From positions 1-64,000 of the forward strand of contig NZ_JABZEE010000028.1 of the NCBI RefSeq assembly GCF_013387495.1: a stretch of DNA of 64,000 bases. Reading direction: 5' to 3'. The position numbers were made by a program, and so were the translations under genes. Under the pieces are notes generated by a model, which did no database searches, was not told where the DNA came from, and saw nothing but the letters and a program-made list of their open reading frames with translations. Numbering within the stretch: position 1 is the first letter of the stretch; every line of letters starts with the position of its first letter. Source of the DNA: Streptomyces sp. PKU-EA00015. GTDB lineage: Bacteria > Actinomycetota > Actinomycetes > Streptomycetales > Streptomycetaceae. Shown in pieces: positions 16,417-25,898 of the stretch.

Positions 16417-19338
16417 GTGATACGAGATCAAGAAGAGACCGAGACGGCGAAGGAGCAGGGCGTGCAGCCCTCGAAGGCGGCAGGCGGCCCTGAGCGCGAG
16501 CCGCATCCGGAATTGCCTGCTCCGCCGACCGGCCAGGACGCCGCGAAGCCCGCGGCGGACGGGGAACCGACGGCCGGCGCGGACTCCGCCACGCCCGCGG
16601 ACGCCCCGGCCGGCGCGGACGCCACCACGCCTCCGGACACCACCGCGGGCATCACCCCGCCCGCCCCGCCCGCGGACGCGGGAGCCGGTGCCACCCCGCC
16701 CGCGGACGCGGTAGCCGGCGAGCCCGCCGGCGGACCCCACGGCTCGACCCGTGCCGACGTGAGCCGGGCCGACCGGGTCTCCGGCGACGAGCCGCTGCTC
16801 GCCGCCCGGGTCCACCGCCCCTCGGACCTGATGCGGCTGCTGGTCGGCATCCTGGCGATCGCCGTCGTCCTGGCCGTCGCGGCCTTCGCCCAGGGCACCA
16901 CCACCGGTCTCGAGTCGGACATCAGCAAGGGCACCGGTCAGGCCCCGGACCTGCTGGTCAAGCTCGCGGGCCTGGTGTCCAGCATCGCCGTGCTGCTCGT
17001 CCCGGTCGCCTTCGCCATCGAACGCCTGGTCAAACGGGACGGCCTGCGGATCGCGGACGGCGTGCTCGCCGCGGTCCTGGCCCACGGCGTGACGCTCGCC
17101 ACCGACCTGTGGGTCTCCCGCAGCGCCCCCGGCAGCCTCCAGGACGCGCTGACCCAGCCGCAGACGAACGGGCTGACGGACCCGGTGCACGGCTACCTCG
17201 CGCCCGTCATCGCGTACATGACCGCCGTGGGGATGGCCCGCAGGCCGCGCTGGCGCGTGGTGCTGTGGGTCGTCCTGCTGCTGGACGCGTTCGCCATGCT
17301 GGTCGCCGGGTACACCACGCCCTTCTCGATCATCCTGACCGTCCTCCTCGGCTGGACCGTCGCGTACGGCACCCTCTACGCGGTCGGCTCCCCGAACGTC
17401 CGCCCCACCGGCCAGAACCTGCTCGCCGGCCTGCGCCACGTCGGCTTCCGCCCGGTGTCCGCGATGCGTGCCGAGGACACCCCGGAGAACGCCGACCAGG
17501 ACCGCGGCCGGCGCTATCTCGTCTCGCTGGAGGACGGCCCCCCGCTCGACGTGACCGTCGTCGACCGCGAGCAGCAGGCGCACGGCTTCTTCTACCGGGT
17601 GTGGCGGCGTCTGACCCTGCGCTCGATCACCACGCGCCGGTCCATCCAGTCGCTGCGCCAGGCCCTGGAGCAGGAGGCGCTGCTGGCGTACGCGGCGATC
17701 GCCGCCGGCGCCAACGCGCCCAGGCTCATCGCCACCTCCGAGCTCGGTCCCGACGCCGTGATGCTCGTGTACGAGCACCAGGGCGGGCGGGTGCTCGACG
17801 CGCTGGAGGACAAGGAGATCACCGACGAGGTGGTCCTGGGCGCCTGGCGTCAGGTGAAGGCGCTCCAGTCCCGGCGCATCGCGCACCGCCGGCTCGCCGG
17901 GGACGCGATCCTGGTGGACCAGGCGGGCCGGGTGGTCCTGACGGACCTGCGGGGCGGCGAAATCGCGGCCGGGGACGTGGTCCTGCGCATGGACATCGCC
18001 CAGCTGCTGACCACACTCGGTCTGCGGGTGGGCGCCGAGCGGGCGGTCGCCGCGGCCGTGGAGGTGCTCGGCCCCGACAAGGTCGCCGACTGTCTGCCGC
18101 TGCTCCAGCCGATCGCGCTCACCCGCTCCACCCGTGCCACGCTGCGCCAGCAGGCGCGCGAGCGGGCGCAGCGCGAGCGCGAGGCGGCGCTGGAGGCCTC
18201 GGCGGCGGCCCGGAAGGCCCGTACGCCACATGCGGCGGCCGACGACCGCAAGGCGGCCCGCAGGGTCGAGCGCGCGGAGAGGCAGGCCGACAAACGGGCC
18301 CTGGACGAGGCGATGGAGGAGGCCCGCGAGGAGGACCTGCTCTCCCAGATCCGCCGCCAGGTGCTGCTGATCCGCCCGCAGGCCCCCGTGGAGCCGGTCC
18401 GGCTCGAGCGGATCAGGCCCCGTACGCTCGTCAGCTTCATCGCCGGTGCCGTCGCTGCGTACTTCCTGCTGTCGCAGATCGCGGGGATCAACTTCGGCAC
18501 GGTCTTCGACAAGGCTCACTGGGGCTGGGTCGCCGCTGCCCTCGGGTTCTCGGCGCTCAGCTATGTGGCGGCGGCGATGAGCCTGCTGGGCTTCGTCCCC
18601 GAGCGGGTCGGGTTCGGGCGGACCGTGCTCGCGCAGGTCGCCGGGTCGTTCGTCAAGATCGTGGCACCGGCCGCGGTCGGCGGTGTGGCGCTCAACACGC
18701 GCTTCCTCCAGCGCTCGGGGGTGCGGCCGGGACTGGCCGTGGCGAGCGTGGGCGCCTCGCAGCTCTTCGGGCTGGGCGCGCACATCCTGCTCCTGCTGTC
18801 CTTCGGCTACCTGACCGGGACGGAGCGGACGGCCTCCTTCACACCGTCGAGGACCGTGATCGCGGGCCTGCTGACGGTCGCCGTGCTGGTGCTGGTCGTG
18901 ACGGCGATCCCGTTCATGCGCAAGTTCGTCGCCACGCGGCTGCGGTCGCTGTTCGCCGGAGTGGTGCCGCGCATGCTCGACGTGCTCCAGCGGCCGGTGA
19001 AACTGCTCACCGGCATCGGCGGGATGCTGCTGCTGACCGGCGTTTTCGTGCTCTGTCTGGACGCGTCGATCCGGGCGTTCGACGGCGGGAACCAGCCGCT
19101 CAGCTACGCGAGCATCGCCGTGGTGTTCCTCGCGGGCAACGCCCTCGGGTCGGCCGCGCCGACACCGGGCGGTGTGGGCGCCGTGGAAGGCGCGCTCGTG
19201 GGCGGCCTGCTGCTGGTGGGGGTGCCCACGGAGGTCGCCGCACCCGCCGTGCTGCTGTATCGCACGATGACGCTCTGGCTACCGGTGCTGCCCGGGTGGT
19301 TCGCCTTCAACCACCTCACACGCAAGGGTGCGCTCTGA
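16417..19338 (+). CDS. LPG-synthase-TM/flippase-like membrane protein with kinase-like domain
   Basis: This is a 973-residue membrane protein. The first 120 residues are Pro/Ala-rich and disordered. Then come about six membrane segments (about 125-330), a soluble middle domain (about 400-600) resembling a divergent ABC1/APH-type kinase, a Lys/Arg/Glu coiled region, and a C-terminal UPF0104/LPG_synthase_TM domain (about 670-970, eight or so helices) with the APTPGGVGAVEG signature. The kinase-like part keeps a TDLRGG stretch where DFG would be but lacks a clear HRD aspartate, so catalysis is doubtful. The start is the GTG at 16417. It probably acts in lipid or glycolipid handling; the substrate is unknown. 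Confidence 0.8.
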   Translation: MIRDQEETETAKEQGVQPSKAAGGPEREPHPELPAPPTGQDAAKPAADGEPTAGADSATPADAPAGADATTPPDTTAGITPPAPPADAGAGATPPADAVAGEPAGGPHGSTRADVSRADRVSGDEPLLAARVHRPSDLMRLLVGILAIAVVLAVAAFAQGTTTGLESDISKGTGQAPDLLVKLAGLVSSIAVLLVPVAFAIERLVKRDGLRIADGVLAAVLAHGVTLATDLWVSRSAPGSLQDALTQPQTNGLTDPVHGYLAPVIAYMTAVGMARRPRWRVVLWVVLLLDAFAMLVAGYTTPFSIILTVLLGWTVAYGTLYAVGSPNVRPTGQNLLAGLRHVGFRPVSAMRAEDTPENADQDRGRRYLVSLEDGPPLDVTVVDREQQAHGFFYRVWRRLTLRSITTRRSIQSLRQALEQEALLAYAAIAAGANAPRLIATSELGPDAVMLVYEHQGGRVLDALEDKEITDEVVLGAWRQVKALQSRRIAHRRLAGDAILVDQAGRVVLTDLRGGEIAAGDVVLRMDIAQLLTTLGLRVGAERAVAAAVEVLGPDKVADCLPLLQPIALTRSTRATLRQQARERAQREREAALEASAAARKARTPHAAADDRKAARRVERAERQADKRALDEAMEEAREEDLLSQIRRQVLLIRPQAPVEPVRLERIRPRTLVSFIAGAVAAYFLLSQIAGINFGTVFDKAHWGWVAAALGFSALSYVAAAMSLLGFVPERVGFGRTVLAQVAGSFVKIVAPAAVGGVALNTRFLQRSGVRPGLAVASVGASQLFGLGAHILLLLSFGYLTGTERTASFTPSRTVIAGLLTVAVLVLVVTAIPFMRKFVATRLRSLFAGVVPRMLDVLQRPVKLLTGIGGMLLLTGVFVLCLDASIRAFDGGNQPLSYASIAVVFLAGNALGSAAPTPGGVGAVEGALVGGLLLVGVPTEVAAPAVLLYRTMTLWLPVLPGWFAFNHLTRKGAL

Positions 19339-19475
19339 CAGCGGCCCTCCCCCGGACCGCCCGGGAATCACCCGTAGGGAGCAGTGGGGCCACCCGTACG
19401 GTGCCTTGACCGGTCCGCCACCCGCATGGACCGTTCGCCCGTGCGGAGCAAGCCGCGCCGTCGCACGATGGCCCC

Positions 19476-21032
19476 ATGCCGACCACTCGTACAGCGGCTC
19501 GTACGGCCGCCGTCGCCACCGCCGTCGCCGTCCTGCTGACTGCCGCCGGCTGCGGGGGCGGCGGGGGGGACGACGAGGACCGCCCCAAGGATCTCGCCGC
19601 CCAGGTGCTGGAGTGGCAGCCGTGCCCGGCGCCCTCCGAGGCCGAGGGCGGCGGGACGAAGCCGTCTCCGCTGCCCGGGGGCACCGTCTGGGAGTGCTCG
19701 TTCCTGGACACGCCGCTCGACTGGGACGAGCCGGACGGCGAGACCATCGAACTGGCGCTCATCCGCGCACGCGCACGGGACCAGGCGAACCGCATCGGCT
19801 CCCTCCTCTTCAACTTCGGCGGCCCCGGCGGCTCCGGCGTGGCCACCCTGCCCGCCGCCGCCAAGGACTACGGCACCCTGCACACCCGCTACGACCTGGT
19901 GAGCTTCGATCCGCGCGGGGTCGGCCGCAGCGTGCCCGTGGAGTGCCTGGACGACCGCGAGATGGACGCGTACGTGGCCCAGGACTCGACGCCCGACGAC
20001 GCGTCCGAGGAGAAGACGTTCGTCGAGGGCGTCCAGTCGTTCACCGAGTCCTGCGAGGAGAACTCGGGCAACGAGCTTCCCCATGTCGCCACCGTCGACG
20101 CCGCGCGCGACATGGACCTGATCCGCCAGGTCCTCGGCGACGACAAGCTGCACTACTTCGGGATCTCCTACGGCACCGAACTCGGCGGCGTGTACGCCCA
20201 CCTGTTCCCGCAGCGGGTGGGGCGAGCGGTGTTCGACGCCGTGGTCGACCCGAGCGAGAACTCCGAGCAGGGCTCCCTCGGCCAGGCCGAGGGCTTCCAG
20301 CTGGCGCTGACCAACTTCCTCAAGGACTGCGTGAGCCGAGGCGACGACTGCCGGCTCCCCGGCTCCACCGTCGGGGAGATGCAGGACTGGATCATCGGGT
20401 TCCTCGACGGCCTGGACAGGAAGCCGATCGCCGGCATCGGGGAACGCAAGCTGACGCAGAGCCAGGCGCTGAACGGCATCGCGCAGGCTCTGTACTCCCG
20501 CGAGTACTGGGAGCTGCTGGAGCAGGGCCTCGACGAGGCCGAGGGCGGCAGCGGCGCGCTGCTGCTCGCGCTCTCCGACGCGTTGACCGGCCGCTCGGAG
20601 ACCGGCACGTACAGCAACATCCAAGCGGCCGGCATGGCCATCGGCTGCGCCGACTCCAAGGAGCGGTACACGCTGGAGCAGACCAAGGCGAAGCTGCCCG
20701 CGTTCCACAAGGCGTCACCCGTGTTCGGCGACTTCCTGGGCTGGGCCCTGATGAGCTGCACCGACTGGCCGGTGCCGGGCATGTGGTCGCACCCGGACGT
20801 CTCCGCCCCGGGCGCCGCGCCGATCGTCGTCATCGGCAACACGGGCGACCCGGCCACTCCCTACGAAGGGGCCAAGGCGATGAAGGAGGCCCTCGGCAAG
20901 GGCGTGGGCGTCCAGATCACCTACCGGGGGCAGGGGCACGGCGCGTACGGCAACAGCGCGTGCGTGGACCGCGCCGTCGACGCCTATCTGCTGAACGGCA
21001 GGGTCCCGAAGGACGGGACGGTCTGCCGGTAG
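19476..21032 (+). CDS. Secreted tripeptidyl-aminopeptidase-like lipoprotein 1
   Basis: This is a 518-residue alpha/beta hydrolase of the S33 SlpD/SlpE/Tap type. It has a twin-Arg-poor signal with lipobox AAGC near residue 25, the oxyanion region NFGGPGGSG, nucleophile motif GISYGTE (Ser near 230), a late NTGDPATPY (acid) and GQGHGAYG (His). It has the C-terminal TAP domain and would remove tripeptides from N-termini of secreted proteins or peptides at the membrane surface. A close paralogue follows 60 bp downstream. Confidence 0.88.
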   Translation: MPTTRTAARTAAVATAVAVLLTAAGCGGGGGDDEDRPKDLAAQVLEWQPCPAPSEAEGGGTKPSPLPGGTVWECSFLDTPLDWDEPDGETIELALIRARARDQANRIGSLLFNFGGPGGSGVATLPAAAKDYGTLHTRYDLVSFDPRGVGRSVPVECLDDREMDAYVAQDSTPDDASEEKTFVEGVQSFTESCEENSGNELPHVATVDAARDMDLIRQVLGDDKLHYFGISYGTELGGVYAHLFPQRVGRAVFDAVVDPSENSEQGSLGQAEGFQLALTNFLKDCVSRGDDCRLPGSTVGEMQDWIIGFLDGLDRKPIAGIGERKLTQSQALNGIAQALYSREYWELLEQGLDEAEGGSGALLLALSDALTGRSETGTYSNIQAAGMAIGCADSKERYTLEQTKAKLPAFHKASPVFGDFLGWALMSCTDWPVPGMWSHPDVSAPGAAPIVVIGNTGDPATPYEGAKAMKEALGKGVGVQITYRGQGHGAYGNSACVDRAVDAYLLNGRVPKDGTVCR

Positions 21033-21091
21033 ACCGGTCCCGAGGCCCCCTAGGATGTCGAAACTGTCTTCGAACGCCTTGGGGGGCCGGA

Positions 21092-22684
21092 ATGAGGAAC
21101 CGAGTCCGTGCGGGGGCCGCGGCGGCCGCGGTCCTGCTGCTGGCCGGTGCGGCCGCGGGATGCGGCAGCCCGGGCCAGGACACGCAGGACGGCAGGAACA
21201 ACGCCGCAGCGTCCTCACCCGCCTCGGCCTCCGCCTCCGCGGACAGCGGCCCTCAGGCCGTGACGCTGCCCGCGTCGCTCACCGGCCAGCGGCTGGACTG
21301 GGGCGCCTGCGAGGCTCCGGTCAAGGCCTACGGAAGCTACGCCGAGCGGCCCGGCCGGGAGTGGCAGTGCGCCACGCTCAAGGCGCCGCTCGACTACGGC
21401 GACCCCACCGGGGAGACCATCGGCATCGCCCTGATCCGCTCCGTGGCGAAGGATCCGGGCCGGCGCATCGGCTCGCTGCTGTTCAACTTCGGCGGTCCCG
21501 GCGGCTCCGGTGTCGCCGCGCTCCCGAACGCCGCCAAGGGCTACGGCGCCCTGCACCAGCGCTACGACCTGGTCGGCTTCGACCCGCGCGGCGTCGCCGA
21601 GAGCTCCGCGGTGGTGTGCCGCGGCGACAAGGAGACCGCGACGTCGCTGGCGCTGGACTCCACCCCGGACACGCCTGCCGAGGAGAAGGCGTACCTCGCG
21701 GACTCGGCTGCCTTCGGTGCGGGCTGCGCGGCGCGGTCCGGCCGCGTGCTGCCCCATGTCGGCACGGTGAGCGCCGCCCGCGACATGGACCTGATCCGCC
21801 AGGTTCTCGGCGACGAGAAGCTGCACTACTTCGGGTTCTCCTACGGCACCGAACTCGGCGGCGTGTACGCCCACTTGTTCCCCCGGAACACCGGGCGGCT
21901 CGCGCTGGACGCGGTAGTCGACCCCTCGGCCGACTACGTGGCGCACTCGCGCAACCAGGCCCGCGGTTTCCAGCGCGCGCTGGACAACTACTTCCGCAGC
22001 CGCGGCATCGGCGCCGCCGAGGGCACCGCGCGCGTGGTGAAGCTCCTGCGCCGACTGGACCGTGAACCGCTGCCCGCGAACGGCGGCCGCGAGCTCACCC
22101 AGAGCCTCGCGGTGTCCGGCATCATCATGCCGCTGTACTCCGAGGACAGCTGGAAGTACCTGACGTCCGCGCTGAACTCGGCGGAGAACGGGGACGGCAC
22201 GCAGCTGCTGCTGATGGCCGACTCGTTCAACAACCGCGACGAGGACGGACGGTACGGCACGCAGGACCATTCGCAGCGCGCCATATCGTGCGCGGACGCC
22301 AAGGGCCGTGTGACGGGGGACGAGGTCCGCTCCCGCCATCTCGCCGAGTTCACCGAGGTCTCCCCCGTCTTCGGGCCCTACCTCGCCTGGGACCTGGCGG
22401 GCTGGTGCGCCGACTGGCCGGTCCCCGGCGCGTCCGACACCCCCGAGGTCTCGGCGAAGGGCGCCGCGCCGGTCCTGGTCGTCGGCACGACGGGTGACCC
22501 GGCGACACCGTACGAGGGCGCGCGCCGGATGGCGGACGAGCTCGGTGCGGGCGTCGGTGTGCTGGTCACCAACAAGGGCGAGGGGCACGGGGCGTACGGC
22601 GGCGGATCCTGTGCGAAGCGCACGGTGGACGCGTACCTGCTCGACGGCAAGGTCCCGGCGGACGGCACGACCTGCACGTCGTGA
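21092..22684 (+). CDS. Secreted tripeptidyl-aminopeptidase-like lipoprotein 2
   Basis: This is a 530-residue paralogue of the preceding gene with the same layout: lipoprotein signal ending AAGC near residue 24, NFGGPGGSG, GFSYGTE nucleophile motif, DPATPY acid and GEGHGAYG histidine. Stretches of about 15 residues around each motif are nearly identical to the upstream copy, pointing to tandem duplication. The ATG at 21092 has a G-rich ribosome site. It ends 60 bp before a strong two-way terminator. Confidence 0.88.
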   Translation: MRNRVRAGAAAAAVLLLAGAAAGCGSPGQDTQDGRNNAAASSPASASASADSGPQAVTLPASLTGQRLDWGACEAPVKAYGSYAERPGREWQCATLKAPLDYGDPTGETIGIALIRSVAKDPGRRIGSLLFNFGGPGGSGVAALPNAAKGYGALHQRYDLVGFDPRGVAESSAVVCRGDKETATSLALDSTPDTPAEEKAYLADSAAFGAGCAARSGRVLPHVGTVSAARDMDLIRQVLGDEKLHYFGFSYGTELGGVYAHLFPRNTGRLALDAVVDPSADYVAHSRNQARGFQRALDNYFRSRGIGAAEGTARVVKLLRRLDREPLPANGGRELTQSLAVSGIIMPLYSEDSWKYLTSALNSAENGDGTQLLLMADSFNNRDEDGRYGTQDHSQRAISCADAKGRVTGDEVRSRHLAEFTEVSPVFGPYLAWDLAGWCADWPVPGASDTPEVSAKGAAPVLVVGTTGDPATPYEGARRMADELGAGVGVLVTNKGEGHGAYGGGSCAKRTVDAYLLDGKVPADGTTCTS

Positions 22685-22747
22685 GGCCGCGCCCGCGCCT
22701 CCGGCGAGAGGCATGAGGCGCGGCAGGTCTTACCGAGCGAACAACGG

Positions 22748-22785
22748 CAGGGGCCCCGGACCGCACACGCGGTCCGGGGCCCCTG
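22748..22785. terminator. Bidirectional terminator
   Basis: A perfect 17-bp inverted repeat with an ACAC loop (22748-22764 / 22769-22785) lies between the convergent peptidase and moeZ genes. Confidence 0.85.
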
Positions 22786-22796
22786 CACCGTGCTGG

Positions 22797-23975
22797 TCAG
22801 TAGACCGGCTTCTCCGGCTCGATCTGGTTGACCCAGCCGATCACGCCGCCGCCGACGTGCACCGCGTCGGCGAAGCCCGCCGACTTGAGCACCGCGAGGA
22901 CTTCCGCACTTCGGACACCCGTCTTGCAATGCAGGACGATCTTCTTGTCCTGCGGCAGGTCCTGGAGGGCGCTGCCCATCAGGAACTCGTTCTTCGGGAT
23001 CAGACGCGCGCCCGGGATCGAGACGATCTCGTACTCGTTGATCTCGCGGACGTCGATGATGTCGATGTTCTCGCCGTCGTCGATCCACTCCTTGAGCTGC
23101 TTGGGAGTGATCGTCGAACCGGCCGCCGCCTCCTGGGCCTCCTCGGACACGACGCCGCAGAAGGCCTCGTAGTCGATGAGCTCGGTGACGGTCGGGTTCT
23201 CGCCGCAGACCGCGCAGTTCGGGTCCTTGCGGACCTTGACCTGGCGGTACTGCATCTCCAGGGCGTCGTAGATCATCAGCCGGCCGACCAGCGGCTCACC
23301 GATGCCGGCGAGCAGCTTGATCGCCTCGTTGACCTGGATGGAGCCGATGGACGCGCACAGCACGCCCAGCACGCCGCCCTCGGCGCAGGAGGGGACCATG
23401 CCCGGCGGCGGGGGCTCCGGGTAGAGGCAGCGGTAGCAGGGGCCGTGCTCGGACCAGAAGACGGAGGCCTGACCGTCGAAGCGGTAGATCGAGCCCCAGA
23501 CGTAGGGCTTGTTCAGCAGCACGCACGCGTCGTTGACCAGGTAGCGGGTCGCGAAGTTGTCCGTGCCGTCGACGATCAGGTCGTACTGGCTGAAGATGTC
23601 CATCACGTTCTCGGCCTCGAGCCGCTCTTCGTGGAGGACGACGTTCACGTACGGGTTGATGCCCTTGACGCTGTCGCGGGCGGACTCGGCCTTGGAGCGG
23701 CCGATGTCCGCCTGGCTGTGGATGATCTGACGCTGCAGGTTCGACTCGTCGACCTCGTCGAACTCCACGATGCCGAGCGTGCCGACACCGGCCGCGGCGA
23801 GGTACATGAGGGCCGGCGAACCCAGGCCGCCGGCGCCCACACAGAGCACCTTGGCGTTCTTCAGCCGCTTCTGCCCGTCCATCCCCACGTCGGGGATGAT
23901 CAGGTGGCGGGAGTACCTGCGGACCTCGTCGACGGTGAGCTCAGCAGCTGGCTCGACCAGGGGTGGCAGCGACAC
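22797..23975 (-). CDS. moeZ: MoeZ: ThiF-type adenylyltransferase/sulfurtransferase
   Basis: This 392-residue protein joins an E1-like ThiF/MoeB domain (GAGGLGSP near residue 45, zinc cysteines CYRC and CAVC) to a C-terminal rhodanese domain (active-site loop HCKTGVRS). MoeZ adenylates the C-terminus of sulfur-carrier proteins (MoaD, CysO and similar) and transfers sulfur to form thiocarboxylates, so it serves molybdopterin and other sulfur pathways. The GTG at 23975 follows GGAG. A SigR-type promoter lies about 45 bp upstream, linking it to disulfide stress. Confidence 0.93.
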   Translation of the reverse strand: MSLPPLVEPAAELTVDEVRRYSRHLIIPDVGMDGQKRLKNAKVLCVGAGGLGSPALMYLAAAGVGTLGIVEFDEVDESNLQRQIIHSQADIGRSKAESARDSVKGINPYVNVVLHEERLEAENVMDIFSQYDLIVDGTDNFATRYLVNDACVLLNKPYVWGSIYRFDGQASVFWSEHGPCYRCLYPEPPPPGMVPSCAEGGVLGVLCASIGSIQVNEAIKLLAGIGEPLVGRLMIYDALEMQYRQVKVRKDPNCAVCGENPTVTELIDYEAFCGVVSEEAQEAAAGSTITPKQLKEWIDDGENIDIIDVREINEYEIVSIPGARLIPKNEFLMGSALQDLPQDKKIVLHCKTGVRSAEVLAVLKSAGFADAVHVGGGVIGWVNQIEPEKPVY

Positions 23976-24017
23976 GGGGACTCCGTAGATCGGTATCAGT
24001 ACGGTTGTTCTTCCGGT

Positions 24018-24043
24018 AACACTGCCACGGCCCTTCTCATTCC
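24018..24043 (-). promoter_or_regulatory. SigR-type promoter of moeZ
   Basis: Read on the minus strand: GGAAT (24039-24043), an 18-bp spacer and GTT (24018-24020). This matches the SigR consensus and lies just upstream of the moeZ start, overlapping the stop region of the spherulin-like gene. Confidence 0.75.
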
Positions 24044-24798
24044 GAGACACCCGGTCCGATCTGCGAGACGATTTCGTCCCAGTAGCCGGGCAGCGCCTCG
24101 TATGGCCCGCTTTGCCCCTTTCCTGCATCCGGAGATCCCCGGTCGGTGAAGAAGATCGTCCCGGCGCCCTGCCAGCGTGCGATCCGGGTGGCCTCCTCCA
24201 GGTGAGTGCGCGGCACCCCGTGGACGAAGTGCGCGAACCGCTCCGGCGGGTAGTCCGCCGTCCACTCCGCCACCTGCGACCAGCGGTAATCGGTCCACGG
24301 CCCCGAGAACGTGACCAACTGGTCCGCCGCCTCCGCGTAGCCGGGATACGGGTGCGTGCCGTGCCCCAGGACCAGGTGCCCGCCTCCCGTCATGGCGTCC
24401 AGCGTGGCCGTGGTGCGCCGCACCTGTGCCAGCTCCGCGCGCTCGACCGGACAGCGGTCCAGGAGGAAGCCGTCGACCCGGTACCAGTCGGCGAAGTGCT
24501 GAGCGTCACAGACGATGTCGCCGAACGAGCGCTCCCCGCGCGCGAGATCGAGATGCCCGAGGACGCGGACCCCGGCGTTCCTCAGCCGGCCCGCCGCCTC
24601 CAGGCAGTGCGGGTCGGGCAGAGCGCCGGGACCGTCCGCGACATTGAGGACCACCCAGTGCAGCGGGGCCCCAGGACGGGTCAGTTCGGCCCATTCGACG
24701 GGCGCGAGCAGCGGATGTGCACAGCCCGGGATGCCGAAGCCCAGCCTGTCCGCGCCGGTGGCCGAGAGCGTGGTTCCGGAACTCGTCAGATGCGGCAT
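24037..24798 (-). CDS. Spherulin-4 family (GH135-like) protein
   Basis: This is a 253-residue TIM-barrel-like protein of the spherulin 4 family: GFGIPG, VVLNVADGPG, GHLDLARGER, the ADWYRVDGFLLDR strand and WQGAGTIFFTDRG are typical. Relatives such as fungal Sph3 hydrolyse galactosaminogalactan. Here the catalytic strand reads DGFLLDR, where active members have two adjacent acids, so activity may be altered. No signal peptide is seen. The ATG at 24798 lies inside the end of the epimerase gene (13-bp overlap), so the two are coupled. Confidence 0.7.
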   Translation of the reverse strand: MPHLTSSGTTLSATGADRLGFGIPGCAHPLLAPVEWAELTRPGAPLHWVVLNVADGPGALPDPHCLEAAGRLRNAGVRVLGHLDLARGERSFGDIVCDAQHFADWYRVDGFLLDRCPVERAELAQVRRTTATLDAMTGGGHLVLGHGTHPYPGYAEAADQLVTFSGPWTDYRWSQVAEWTADYPPERFAHFVHGVPRTHLEEATRIARWQGAGTIFFTDRGSPDAGKGQSGPYEALPGYWDEIVSQIGPGVSE

Positions 24799-25745
24799 GC
24801 CGCCTCCATCCAGATGTCGGCGAGGGATTCCTCGAGGTTGATGCGGGGCCGCCAGCCGAGCCGGTCCCGCGCGGTGCGCACGTCGGCCTGCTGCCAGCCG
24901 CCGCATCCGTCGGGGTACGGGGAGGGTGTGGCGGCCAGGTGCTCGACGACGGACTCGGTGCGCGGGGCGCCGATACCGGGGCGGACCGAGGGCGCGTCCA
25001 GTTCGTGCAGCGCGCCCGCGAAGCCGGCGACGCGGGCGAGGGTCGTCGTCGCGTCCCTGAGCTTCACGGCACGACCGGTGCCGATGTTGACGACGCCCTG
25101 CGCGGCGGACAGGGAGGCGGCGTGCACGGCGCGCGCAACGTCCCGGACGTCCACGAAGTCGCGCTGCACGCCGAGGCCGCTGAGCTTCAGCTCCCCGTCG
25201 CCCTGCTGCATCGCCCGGCGCATCGCCTCGGCGAGGCGGCCGAGCGGGGAGCCGGCCGGGGTGCCGGGCCCCACGGGCGAGAAGACCCGCAGGACGACGG
25301 CGTCGAGTCCGGAGCCGAGCACCAGCTCGGTGGCGGCGAGCTTGCTGACCCCGTACGGGCCGCCGGGGCGCGGCACGGCGTCCTCCGCCGTCGACGAGCC
25401 GTGCTGGGACGGGCCGTACTCCGAGGCGCAGCCGATCTGCACGAGCCGTGCGCCGCAGCCGCTGCGGCGCAGCGCCTCGCAGACGGTGGCGACGGCGACG
25501 GTGTTGTGCCGGGTCAGTTCGCGGGCACCGCCGCGGGTGGCGCCCGCGCAGTTGATGACGACACCGGGGTGGACGGCGCCGAGGAAGCGCGTGAGCGCGC
25601 CGGGGCTGCCGCCTGAGAGGTCGAAGCGCACATCGGCGTCGTCGCCGCGGCCGAGCGTCGTGAGGTGCACGGCCGGATCGGCGAGAAGCCGGTCGGCGAC
25701 GAACCGGCCGAGGAATCCGTTGGCACCGAGCAGAAGCACCCTCAT
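24786..25745 (-). CDS. NAD-dependent sugar epimerase/dehydratase
   Basis: This is a 319-residue extended short-chain dehydrogenase. It has GANGFLG (residues 8-14) for NAD binding, GCASEYG with the catalytic Ser/Thr region near 130 and YGVSK (catalytic Tyr and Lys) near 155-159. Substrate is likely a nucleotide sugar. By context with the spherulin-4 gene and PelF-type transferase it may supply a 4-epimerised UDP-sugar, which is inference. The ATG at 25745 has GAGGAG upstream and overlaps the TGA of a 17-codon leader ORF. Confidence 0.8.
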   Translation of the reverse strand: MRVLLLGANGFLGRFVADRLLADPAVHLTTLGRGDDADVRFDLSGGSPGALTRFLGAVHPGVVINCAGATRGGARELTRHNTVAVATVCEALRRSGCGARLVQIGCASEYGPSQHGSSTAEDAVPRPGGPYGVSKLAATELVLGSGLDAVVLRVFSPVGPGTPAGSPLGRLAEAMRRAMQQGDGELKLSGLGVQRDFVDVRDVARAVHAASLSAAQGVVNIGTGRAVKLRDATTTLARVAGFAGALHELDAPSVRPGIGAPRTESVVEHLAATPSPYPDGCGGWQQADVRTARDRLGWRPRINLEESLADIWMEAACRI

Positions 25746-25795
25746 CGTGCGGCTCCTCGGTGCCGACGGGCCGTGTGCGGGTGGTTCGGGGTCAT
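25742..25795 (-). CDS. 17-codon leader ORF before epimerase
   Basis: The ATG at 25795 follows AAGGAG by seven bases, reads 17 codons (His/Arg-rich) and stops in an ATGA overlap with the epimerase start. This looks like translational coupling by a small leader peptide. No function for the peptide can be stated. Confidence 0.45.
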   Translation of the reverse strand: MTPNHPHTARRHRGAAR

Positions 25796-25898
25796 GCGCA
25801 GTCTCCTTCGGGTGTTGCCGTTCGATGCCATGGACGCCGGGTGTCCGCGGTGTCGGCTCCGCGGGACACGTCGGCCTGTTCCACCGGTGTGCGGGTGT

